Assembly (NCBI GenBank): GCA_937121175.1
Contig: CAKZKD010000001.1
Span: 62,001-126,000, forward strand
Origin: an uncultured Flavobacteriales bacterium
GTDB taxonomy: Bacteria; Bacteroidota; Bacteroidia; Flavobacteriales_G; Salibacteraceae
DNA length: 64,000 nt
Direction: 5' to 3'
A program made the translations under genes and the position numbers. Below are positions 56,730-64,000 of this stretch, one piece after another (position 1 is the stretch's first letter; each line of letters begins with the position of its first letter). The notes beneath the pieces are model-generated. The model was not told the DNA's origin. It ran no database searches and saw nothing but the letters and a program-made list of their open reading frames with translations.

Positions 56730-57428
56730 TTATTTTTCGAGTTCCATTTTAATATAATCTAGGAACTCTCGTTTTACTTCTTTATCTTTAAACCGACCAC
56801 CGTATTCAGCAGTCACCGTACTAGAATTTATGTCTTTAATTCCTCTTGAATTTACACATAAGTGCTTAGCATCAATAAGACAGGCTACATCTTCTGTACC
56901 CATAGCTTTTTGCATGTGCTTTACTATTTGCATAGTCAATCGTTCCTGGACTTGTGGGCGTTTTGCATAGTATTCAACTATTCTGTTGATTTTTGATAAT
57001 CCCACCACATTTCCGTTAGACATGTAAGCAACGTGAGCTTTACCAACAATAGGCAAGAAATGGTGTTCGCAAGTCGAATAAACCACAATGTTTTTTTCGA
57101 CCAACATTTCTTGATATTGATACTTATTTTCGAAAGTACTTGCCTTTGGTTCATTCTCCGGGTGAAGACCAGCAAAAATTTCATTCACAAACATTTTTGC
57201 TACTCGCTTTGGAGTACCTCTAAGACTGTCATCGGTCATGTCTAACCCCAAGGTCTGCATGATACTAGTAAAGTCTTTTTGAATGCTTTCAATTTTGTCA
57301 GCATTACTCATTTCAAATGCGTCAGAGCGCATTGGAGTGTCTGTATTTGTAGAAATATGGTTATCGCCGATTATATCTTCATCCGCAACAGAACCATTTA
57401 CTCCACTTCTTTTTATGTCGTTTGCCAT
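56730..57428 (-). CDS. folE: GTP cyclohydrolase I
   Basis: It makes dihydroneopterin triphosphate from GTP, the entry to folate (and biopterin) synthesis. In 232 residues the zinc and active-site residues are Cys120, His122 and His123 (STCEHHFLP) and Cys191 (HLCVNSRG). An N-terminal tail of about 45 residues precedes the core, longer than in E. coli, polar and probably disordered. It heads the operon with cysS, the DUF4177 gene and dcd. Confidence 0.96.
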   Translation of the reverse strand: MANDIKRSGVNGSVADEDIIGDNHISTNTDTPMRSDAFEMSNADKIESIQKDFTSIMQTLGLDMTDDSLRGTPKRVAKMFVNEIFAGLHPENEPKASTFENKYQYQEMLVEKNIVVYSTCEHHFLPIVGKAHVAYMSNGNVVGLSKINRIVEYYAKRPQVQERLTMQIVKHMQKAMGTEDVACLIDAKHLCVNSRGIKDINSSTVTAEYGGRFKDKEVKREFLDYIKMELEK

Positions 57429-57471
57429 CGTATTTTGTATTCCTCTAAAACAAATAGTAGGGAATTTTGTG

Positions 57472-57479
57472 CAAATATA
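57472..57479 (-). promoter_or_regulatory. -7 promoter element of the folE-cysS-dcd operon
   Basis: TATATTTG on the minus strand fits TAnnTTTG. The ATG at 57428 leaves a leader of about 38-40 bases. The -33 element is not clear. Confidence 0.45.
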
Positions 57480-57549
57480 ATTTGATTAAAAAGAACTATG
57501 TGTTAGCTCTATTGCCAATAAGTGTTATTCCGAATAGAGTAGAAGTGTA

Positions 57550-59874
57550 CTAGAAAGTTAAGCTTATACTGGCGTTGGGCATAAAGGGTAATTGGTTGAC
57601 CCTCGTGTTACTCAATCTATCGTAGTAGAAGATATTCTCTCTATTCATCACATTGGTAATTCCAATGGCACCAACCAATTCACTGTAAGCGCCAAGTGTC
57701 CAAGTTCTTTTAATGTTAGCATCCATTCTTGCGTAGGCAGGTAACCTACCTTGGTTCAATTCGCCATACAATGCATTTATACTGCCGTTTGCTGTTGTGT
57801 AATCTTCGTCGTAACCTTCAGCGAAATTCAGCTCTTCATACAAACCTTGGGTTTGCGTAAATGGAAATCCACTACCAAAGTTGTAACGCAAGTTTGCTTC
57901 CCAATTCAAGTCTTTACCAAATGTATAAGCTCCAACGAGGTTAATGTTATGACGCCTGTCAAATACAGGACTGTACTCGCGAATACCATCCCATCTGGTG
58001 ATTTTCGTTAATGAATAAACTGCCCACACATATATTTTTTTGTAGCTCCATTTTGCACTAAAGTCAGCACCATACGCATCACCAGTTTCAACAATGAAAT
58101 CCTTTTTCAGAATGTCTGGTTTATCGGAGTTGTAGTCCGCATCTTCAAAGAGTTTGTTTCTATTGATATTTATCAATTGAGTAAATTGTTTGTAGTAACC
58201 TTCTATGTTTAAGGTAATACCTTTCCAAACGTCGTATTCAAATCCAAGAATGTAGTGGTTTGCTTTCTGCAAACGGTTGTTCAGTGGTTTCACTTCACCA
58301 GATTTTGTGGTGTACTCGTCTTGCAGACTTTCAGGACCACTTAAAAAACCGTAGAATAAGTTTACAATATCTCGGTCTGAATTAGCCGCAATTAAGTTCT
58401 GGGAGTACATTCCTACCGCACCTTTTACTCTAAAATCATCTGTAATGTTGTATTTAGCTCCAAAACGAGGTTCTGGAGAAATTGTAGAGAGAGAAGCGTA
58501 ATACTGAAGTCTAATACTTGGGTCGATTATTAATTTACCAAGCGCAATTTTGTATTTAGCAAAAAGGCCTAATTCAGTATTATTTTCTTGCTGGGTAAAC
58601 GAACGTCCAAACTGGTTGGTATATTGAAAGTCGGTTGTAAATCCAACAACGTCAATTCCAAATTTAAATTCGTTATCACCAGTGAAGTATGTTGAACCAA
58701 TACCAAAATTAAAACCATTGACACCGCTTCTTCTTGTTCTCGCAGAAGGCTCATCCATTTCAATTAAGTATCGAGAAGCGGCTAAGTTTCCTTCAACGAT
58801 TGCACTACTTCCTTTAGGTAATAAAAGGAATCTAGCACCTCCACCAAAATTTCTCCATCCTATAGAAGTTCCGTTGCTATATGATGCATCATCATCGAAA
58901 TTAAAACCAAAAATATCCGCCTTACTTCCAGAGGGTGCAGCGAAGCTAATTTTACCGTACAAGTCATTGAACTGATATGGAAGTCCGTTGGAGTCAGCGT
59001 AACTATACAATGTTTTACTTGTTTGATCTAAATACGAAGTCTTAGCTGAAAGAATGTAACTAATTGTTCCATCTTTTTTAGTTTTTGCTTTTTTGAGAGG
59101 GCCTTCTAACAATGCCTTAGCACCAAATGTGCTCAAAGAAACTTTTCCCCCAAAGCGTTTGTTGTTTCCAGCTCTTGTAGTAATATCCATTATAGAAGAA
59201 ACACGACCACCATACTCACCGCTAAATCCACCGGTATATACGTCAGCGCTTTGCATAATATCGGCGTCAAAAACGGAGAATAAACCAATGGAGTGAAAGG
59301 CATTATAAACTACCATTCCGTCCAGTAATATCTTATTTTGAACTGGAGAACCTCCACGTATATACAGTTGACCACCTTGGTCTCCTGTGAAAATTACACC
59401 AGGAACTACCTGCATGTATTGAGCAAAATCTGCCTCGCCACCAATAGTTGGAAGTTGATTTATTTCGGCAGGAGTAATTTTGATTACCGACATTTTTACA
59501 TCGGTTTGCGCTTCCTGTTTTTCAGCTGAAACGTCAAAGATATCGAGCTCAACTGATGATTCCTTAATATTTATGTTTTTTGAAAGTGTTTGATTTGGTT
59601 TGATGGTAATTTTTTCTTCGTACAATTCAAATCCCATACTTTTTACCGTTAAAGTATAATCTCCAGCGGGTACCTTGCTGATGGAATAGAAACCATTTCC
59701 GTCCGTTGCAATTCCGTACGTCGTACCTTTTAGATATACATTGGTATAAACTACAGTCGCGCCATTTTTTTCGTTGTAAACGAAACCTTTAACTCCGCCA
59801 GATTGCGCTTGAGCAAAAAGTGGAAGTGTCGTGAGTACGGTTAGGGCAAGTTTTAATATATATCGTGCAAACAT
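57550..59874 (-). CDS. TonB-dependent receptor with carboxypeptidase-like N-terminal domain
   Basis: A 774-residue outer-membrane receptor. A signal peptide (LALTVLTTLPLFAQAQS) is followed by a carboxypeptidase-regulatory-like domain (GVKGFVYNEKNGATVVYTNV, residues 26-110), the plug (about 120-225, GGSPVQNKILLDGMVVYNAF) and the barrel, ending in an aromatic residue (PNASISLTF). There is no SusD partner, so it is not a typical polysaccharide-utilisation pair. The substrate is unknown. A 16-bp palindrome lies upstream of its -7 element and may bind a regulator. Confidence 0.93.
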   Translation of the reverse strand: MFARYILKLALTVLTTLPLFAQAQSGGVKGFVYNEKNGATVVYTNVYLKGTTYGIATDGNGFYSISKVPAGDYTLTVKSMGFELYEEKITIKPNQTLSKNINIKESSVELDIFDVSAEKQEAQTDVKMSVIKITPAEINQLPTIGGEADFAQYMQVVPGVIFTGDQGGQLYIRGGSPVQNKILLDGMVVYNAFHSIGLFSVFDADIMQSADVYTGGFSGEYGGRVSSIMDITTRAGNNKRFGGKVSLSTFGAKALLEGPLKKAKTKKDGTISYILSAKTSYLDQTSKTLYSYADSNGLPYQFNDLYGKISFAAPSGSKADIFGFNFDDDASYSNGTSIGWRNFGGGARFLLLPKGSSAIVEGNLAASRYLIEMDEPSARTRRSGVNGFNFGIGSTYFTGDNEFKFGIDVVGFTTDFQYTNQFGRSFTQQENNTELGLFAKYKIALGKLIIDPSIRLQYYASLSTISPEPRFGAKYNITDDFRVKGAVGMYSQNLIAANSDRDIVNLFYGFLSGPESLQDEYTTKSGEVKPLNNRLQKANHYILGFEYDVWKGITLNIEGYYKQFTQLININRNKLFEDADYNSDKPDILKKDFIVETGDAYGADFSAKWSYKKIYVWAVYSLTKITRWDGIREYSPVFDRRHNINLVGAYTFGKDLNWEANLRYNFGSGFPFTQTQGLYEELNFAEGYDEDYTTANGSINALYGELNQGRLPAYARMDANIKRTWTLGAYSELVGAIGITNVMNRENIFYYDRLSNTRVNQLPFMPNASISLTF

Positions 59875-59896
59875 TAGCTTTCAATTCAGAGGAGAG

Positions 59897-59904
59897 CAAA
59901 AATA
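59897..59904 (-). promoter_or_regulatory. -7 promoter element of the TonB receptor gene
   Basis: TATTTTTG on the minus strand fits TAnnTTTG. The ATG is at 59874, so the leader is about 18-20 bases. The -33 region overlaps the palindrome at 59916-59931. Confidence 0.5.
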
Positions 59905-59915
59905 TTAATATAGGC

Positions 59916-59931
59916 TATCTGCGCGCAGATA
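59916..59931. promoter_or_regulatory. 16-bp perfect palindrome, probable operator
   Basis: TATCTGCGCGCAGATA is a perfect self-complementary site in otherwise AT-rich DNA, 11 bases upstream of the -7 element of the TonB receptor gene, where the -33 contact would be. A dimeric repressor or activator binding there is the simplest reading. The regulator is not encoded in the window. Confidence 0.55.
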
Positions 59932-59994
59932 ATATTGTTAATTGCCAACAAAGTGAGTTAGAGGTTAAAATTGAGGATAAATGGAAATGATGGT

Positions 59995-61002
59995 TTAATG
60001 TGTCAGTTTAAATGCCAACTCTTTTAGTAACGATCCATCTGACGTACTTGTATTGTTTATGCCTTTTGACTTTTGGTCGTATTCCCTGAGTAATTTCAAG
60101 GCATTATAGCAGCGACCTGGCCCAATTTGCTGTGCCGCACGCACCAAATTTTTAGCAGCATAAAAACTCATTCCTATTTGCTTCATGGCTTCATCCTGGG
60201 ATTTGTGTATGAGGTAATGGAAACTCATTAAGCGAGCATAAAAACCATACAAACTGATTATTGTAAGTACTAGAGGGTGATTTTTTGGATTATCCCCATA
60301 ATAATTTACAATACGATTAAGTTTTTGTACGTCTCTAGCGGCAATAGAATCTTGCAATTCGAAAATATTGTAGTCTTTACTGATACCAACGTTTTCTTCA
60401 ATGTGGTTGGTATTGATTTCTGTTCCCTTATCTAAAGCAATGGTCAGTTTGTGCAATTCGTTGGCAACGGTACTCAAGTTACTTCCCAAATATTCGGTTA
60501 ATAGCATGCTGGCTTTTTGGGTAATCTTAAATCCTTTTCGAGCCAGGTAATTGTGAATCCACTCTGGAATTTGATTTTCGTACATGGGTTTACTTACATA
60601 GTAAACTCCTTTTGATTGGGCTTTTGATATAAATTTCTTAGCAGTTGTAACCTTATATTTATAACAAACAACAAACACCGTAGAATCGACAATATGCTCG
60701 AGGTAAGGCATGAGCTTGTCGGTTAGTTTTTGAATCGATTGCGCTTCCTTAAGAATGATGACTTGCTTTTCGGCCATCATTGGAAAACGCTTCAAACTTT
60801 CTACCAGTTCATCCCATTTTACATCCTTGCCGTAAACAATAGTTTGGTTAAATGCTTTTTCGGATTCATCGAGCACTGAATTTTCAATGTAATCGCAAAT
60901 AAGGTCTATGAAATAAGGCTCAGTTCCAGAAAGGAAATAAAAAGGCTTGATGTCTTTTTCCTTTATAGACTTTAATATTTGCTGATAATCTGTGCTTGCC
61001 AA
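59995..61002 (-). CDS. holA: DNA polymerase III subunit delta
   Basis: The clamp-loader subunit that opens the sliding clamp. In 335 residues it shows the HolA start KPFYFLSGTEPYFIDLICDY, then MMAEKQVIILKEAQ, STVFVVCYKYK and the C-terminal part with DYNIFELQDSIAARDV and a helical collar region. Sequence similarity is limited, as is usual for delta. The start is TTG at 61002; no ATG is better placed. It is divergent from the HsdR_N protein gene, with a palindromic repeat between. Confidence 0.92.
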   Translation of the reverse strand: MASTDYQQILKSIKEKDIKPFYFLSGTEPYFIDLICDYIENSVLDESEKAFNQTIVYGKDVKWDELVESLKRFPMMAEKQVIILKEAQSIQKLTDKLMPYLEHIVDSTVFVVCYKYKVTTAKKFISKAQSKGVYYVSKPMYENQIPEWIHNYLARKGFKITQKASMLLTEYLGSNLSTVANELHKLTIALDKGTEINTNHIEENVGISKDYNIFELQDSIAARDVQKLNRIVNYYGDNPKNHPLVLTIISLYGFYARLMSFHYLIHKSQDEAMKQIGMSFYAAKNLVRAAQQIGPGRCYNALKLLREYDQKSKGINNTSTSDGSLLKELAFKLTH

Positions 61003-61054
61003 AGTTCCGAAATTGAGCGAGCTAAATTATGCTAGTACAAAGAGAAATTATAAC

Positions 61055-61136
61055 GTCATGCTGAATTTATTTCAGCATCTCGGTCAAGCATTAGGTGTTG
61101 AGTCTCTGAGAGATTCTGAAACGAGTTCAGAATGAC
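61055..61136. repeat. palindromic repeat between holA and the HsdR_N-type gene
   Basis: Two 27-base arms (61055-61081 and 61110-61136) match at 22 of 27 positions as inverted copies, around a 28-base centre. The ends are GTCATGCTGAA and TTCAGAATGAC. On the minus strand it translates in passing to SELVSESLRDSTP, a phrase typical of this sort of dispersed repeat. The ends resemble the inner arms of the element at 37166-37304. Confidence 0.65.
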
Positions 61137-61240
61137 CAACGGATATTAAGTTATTGATGTCGCAAAAGGTTTGTAACGTATTACTGACCCGAAAAATGCT
61201 TTTGATTGTTTTAAATTCAGGGAATGACTTACTTTGTGAG

Positions 61241-61705
61241 GTGCAAAATTTAAACTTGCCCACATACAACTTTAAGGTTCAGAAAAGGGGAGACCATGTT
61301 CTTATTTGGGATGATATCCGTAAGAAGAATTTAGTGCTTACTCCAGAAGAATGGGTAAGGCAAAATTTTGTTCAATTCTTAATTCAAGAATATGGCTATC
61401 CAGCATCATTAATGCAATTAGAAAGTGGTTTGAAATACAACAACCTAAACCAACGCAGCGATATTTTGTGCTATAACCAATTAGGCGAAAAATTACTTTT
61501 GGTAGAATGCAAACGCCCAACAGTTGCCATTTCACAGAAAACGTTTGACCAAATTGCGCGATACAACATGACTTTAAAAGTTCCTTTTTTGGCGGTTACG
61601 AATGGAGTAGAACATTACTTCTGCAAAGTGAACGTAAAGGAAAAAAGTTACGCGTTTTTGCCCAACCTAGTGCCTTACGATTCAGTTAAAACCTACAAAT
61701 GCTGA
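61241..61705 (+). CDS. HsdR N-terminal-type PD-(D/E)XK protein
   Basis: A 154-residue protein of the type I restriction HsdR N-terminal family (HSDR_N_2). It has LNLPTYNFKV, VLTPEEWVRQNFVQFL, and a nuclease-like core with Asp74 (RSDIL) and Glu89-x-Lys91 (LLLVECKRP). I start at GTG 61241 because MQNLNLP is the usual start of this family as I recall it; the frame reaches back to ATG 61154. The rest of a type I enzyme (helicase, HsdM, HsdS) is absent. It is next to holA, which is common in Flavobacteriia as I recall it. Confidence 0.82.
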   Translation: MQNLNLPTYNFKVQKRGDHVLIWDDIRKKNLVLTPEEWVRQNFVQFLIQEYGYPASLMQLESGLKYNNLNQRSDILCYNQLGEKLLLVECKRPTVAISQKTFDQIARYNMTLKVPFLAVTNGVEHYFCKVNVKEKSYAFLPNLVPYDSVKTYKC

Positions 61706-64000
61706 TGCGATTTACAATATTGGTTGGTTTGCTTATTGGTTTGCTTGGAAACTCAATTGAGGCTCAAGAATTTGGCAATGCTAATTTAAACCTTGGACTT
61801 TACCCAAATGAATTGGTGCGTTGTTATGTTAAGGCTGATAAAGATCAACTGACCCAATTCATCTATCAACATAATGGCCATTTAATGAATCAATTCCGTG
61901 GATGGACGAAGATTGAATTAACCGGTAACGAGCTCTTAGAAATGTCCAAGAAAAGTTGGTGTACCTCAATTCGGATAGAACATGGAGTAGGTGCTCCACT
62001 TGGCGACACCAGTAAGGTTAATTCAAACACGATTAGAGTGCACAATGGTGAAATTGCCCGACACGGAGCTTTTACCGGTGAAGGTGTGGTAATGGGATTT
62101 GTGGATACTGGAATAGATTTTACTCACCCAGATTTTAAGAACGAGGACGGCTCAACCCGAGTCTATAAAATTTGGGATCATTTAGGAAATACAGATTCGA
62201 CTCTTCGACCGTCTTTTGGCTATGGAGAAGTGTACGATTCGGCCATGATTAATGCTGGAAACTGCCCACATTTGGATAATAACGGTCACGGAACTCAGGT
62301 TTCTGGCATAGGTGCTGGAAATGGAAACTCGGTTCCAGACTCTATTGCAGATTATTCAGGTCATGCGCCCAATTCACTAATTATGGCGGTAAATACAGAT
62401 TTTAATCGACCAAATTGGACGCTTTCGATAGCAGAATCGATTGAATGGATGTTTGATGAGGCGGATAAGTTAGGGTTACCTTGTGTTGTAAATTTGAGCG
62501 TAGGAACTTATTCAGGAAGTCATGACGGGTTGGATTTAGCCGCTCAAATAATTGATTCATTAACCGCTGCCACACCAGGTCGATTAGTAGTCTGTGCTGC
62601 TGGTAACGCAGGTACATTAAAATTTCATTTAAAAACAGAAGTGAATTCCAATACGCGATTTACGTATTTTGAACCCAATCCAAACTCCAATTTTGGAAAT
62701 GCAATTTTTATTGAAGCGTGGGGAGACACTGCGGATATGAAAAATATGCAATTCGGATTTGGCTATACTGATACCACAACTTGGAAAGATTCTATTTATT
62801 TTCAAGAACCAGTGTACAATCGCTTGGATACGCTTCTTCAGCAGAACATTGGAGGGAGCGGACAATTAATGACTTTTGCGGAAATTCAAGGGGGTACAAT
62901 TTTGTATCAAGTTCTTTGTGTAAATCCCAATGCGCAACATTTTTACAAACTCACAACAACAGGGACTGGTGCTCACGACATTTGGAGTACTGCATTGTTA
63001 GGTTGGAGCAACATGATTTCCACAGGATTACCAAATTCCGCTAATTACCCTCAAATTCAGAATTACACTTTTCCGGATTCGCTGCAAAGTATTGTGAGTA
63101 GTTGGAATTGCTCGCCAAATGTGCTCAGTGTAGCTAATTACAATAACCGTTTCCAATATTTAAATGCTAATGACAGTTTACGAATAACCGTTGATTTACC
63201 GATCGGCGGTAAAGGAGCTACAAGCAGCATAGGCCCAAATCGACTCAAATATACCAAACCCGACATTGCTGCACCAGGGAATTATACGCTAGGAGCCGGT
63301 TCGTTTCAGAATCTTAATAATTTGAGAAATATTCCGAGCATTAATTACCGATTGGCAAAAGGTGGATATCATTATTCCAATGGCGGCACTTCAATGGCAT
63401 CCCCAGTTGTGGCAGGAATAGGGGCAATGTACCTCGAAAAATGTCCGAATGCGACATCAGCAGAGATTAGGAATGCAATCCTTACAACTGCCTTTACAGA
63501 TGTGCACACAGGGGTAGTTCCAAATGTAGCTTTCGGTGTGGGTAAAGTGGATGCTCTTGCAGTATTGAGCACAAGTAACATTAATGATAGTTTAATGGTT
63601 ATGGGAAGCACAATTGTTTGCGATGGCGATTCCGTTGAAGTTGGATTAAGTACAAGTCATAATTCCATGGTCTGGAGCGATGGTTTTACCAATCAAACCC
63701 GAATAGTGAATTCTACCGATTCGTTTTATGTTCAATTAGCGAACACCTCTGGTTGCAAAGGAATTACCGATACCGTCACCATAAATAAAGTTCCGCTTCC
63801 AAATGTGAATATTGTTGCCAAAAGCGACTCATTTTGCTTGGATGGCGAATTGGTTCTTAAAGGTGCTGGAGCTTCTAAATATCTCTGGAATACAGGAGAT
63901 ACGTTAGATTCATTGATCGTTTCCGTGGCAGGAGTTTATTGGACTGAAGGAATCGACACTAATGGCTGTTCATTTTCAGATACCGTTTCTGTAAAGCAAT
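61705..64000 (+). CDS. subtilisin-like serine protease (S8), 3' end outside the window
   Basis: A secreted protease of at least 765 residues. A signal peptide (FTILVGLLIGLLGNSIEAQ) is followed by a propeptide-like region and the S8 domain: Asp135 (FVDTGIDFTHPDF), His195 (NNGHGTQVSG) and Ser563 (GGTSMASPVVAG). After the catalytic domain come Ig/PKD-like repeats (VEVGLSTSHNSMVWSDG, KYLWNTGDTLDS), as in T9SS-sorted proteases; the sorting tail would lie beyond position 64000. The ATG overlaps the stop of the preceding gene by one base (TGATG). No stop appears before the window end. Confidence 0.92.
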   Translation, partial: MRFTILVGLLIGLLGNSIEAQEFGNANLNLGLYPNELVRCYVKADKDQLTQFIYQHNGHLMNQFRGWTKIELTGNELLEMSKKSWCTSIRIEHGVGAPLGDTSKVNSNTIRVHNGEIARHGAFTGEGVVMGFVDTGIDFTHPDFKNEDGSTRVYKIWDHLGNTDSTLRPSFGYGEVYDSAMINAGNCPHLDNNGHGTQVSGIGAGNGNSVPDSIADYSGHAPNSLIMAVNTDFNRPNWTLSIAESIEWMFDEADKLGLPCVVNLSVGTYSGSHDGLDLAAQIIDSLTAATPGRLVVCAAGNAGTLKFHLKTEVNSNTRFTYFEPNPNSNFGNAIFIEAWGDTADMKNMQFGFGYTDTTTWKDSIYFQEPVYNRLDTLLQQNIGGSGQLMTFAEIQGGTILYQVLCVNPNAQHFYKLTTTGTGAHDIWSTALLGWSNMISTGLPNSANYPQIQNYTFPDSLQSIVSSWNCSPNVLSVANYNNRFQYLNANDSLRITVDLPIGGKGATSSIGPNRLKYTKPDIAAPGNYTLGAGSFQNLNNLRNIPSINYRLAKGGYHYSNGGTSMASPVVAGIGAMYLEKCPNATSAEIRNAILTTAFTDVHTGVVPNVAFGVGKVDALAVLSTSNINDSLMVMGSTIVCDGDSVEVGLSTSHNSMVWSDGFTNQTRIVNSTDSFYVQLANTSGCKGITDTVTINKVPLPNVNIVAKSDSFCLDGELVLKGAGASKYLWNTGDTLDSLIVSVAGVYWTEGIDTNGCSFSDTVSVKQ

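Noticed and set aside
61084-61269. Minus-strand open frame giving SELVSESLRDSTP
   Set aside because: This is a translation of the palindromic repeat and not a gene.

Overview
The window looks like chromosome of a marine or freshwater Bacteroidota of the Flavobacteriales type. The evidence is AT-rich coding DNA, type IX secretion (T9SS) proteins with type A and type B C-terminal sorting domains, PorP/SprF and SprB-repeat proteins, bacillithiol synthesis (BshC), and many genes preceded by the Bacteroidota promoter element TAnnTTTG with no Shine-Dalgarno sequence. No tRNA, rRNA, CRISPR array, insertion sequence or prophage was seen. It reads as a stable core chromosome with two broken small genes and two palindromic repeats.

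Layout. 1-7.7 kb (minus): a frameshifted lipoprotein remnant, then a T9SS cassette transcribed as large type B surface protein, PorP/SprF, TPR-PD40-OmpA protein. 7.8-11.3 kb (minus): an operon of a secreted OmpA-like protein and two tandem geranylgeranyl-reductase-family flavoenzymes. 11.4-16.3 kb (plus): DUF819 transporter-like protein, small membrane protein, M1 aminopeptidase, beta-class DNA methyltransferase. 16.3-23.8 kb (minus): a six-module envelope protein, then an operon of a membrane protein, DUF3822, rsmD, coaD and a TlpA-like thioredoxin. 24-28 kb (plus): RecD2-like helicase overlapping an AlkB dioxygenase, a thioredoxin-TPR protein and an exported unknown. 28-32.8 kb: nth (its iron-sulfur ligands lost) divergent from bshC, then a type A secreted protein. 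32.9-37.2 kb (plus): guaA, LysM-receptor protein, hemF. 37.4-41.4 kb (minus): ftsK-lolA and a lipoprotein. 41.6-46.6 kb: argS, a lone receiver protein, ffh-folD and a decayed lipoprotein. 46.8-52.9 kb: a 2030-residue triple beta-helix adhesin. 53.2-61 kb (minus): rpsF-rpsR-rplI, the folE-cysS-DUF4177-dcd operon, a TonB receptor under a 16-bp palindrome, and holA. 61.2-64 kb (plus): a small HsdR_N-type nuclease-fold protein and a subtilisin-like protease cut by the window end.

How it fits together. Housekeeping genes (translation, nucleotide and cofactor synthesis, replication, chromosome segregation) alternate with envelope genes. The large exported proteins should leave through the T9SS. LolA, the OmpA-like proteins, the LysM protein and the TonB receptor serve the envelope. 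The three TAnnTTTG elements at guaA, bshC and the helicase sit so close to the start codons that leaderless mRNAs are predicted. At least nine genes appear to use GTG or TTG starts, so several starts given here differ from the longest possible reading frame, and I say so where it matters.
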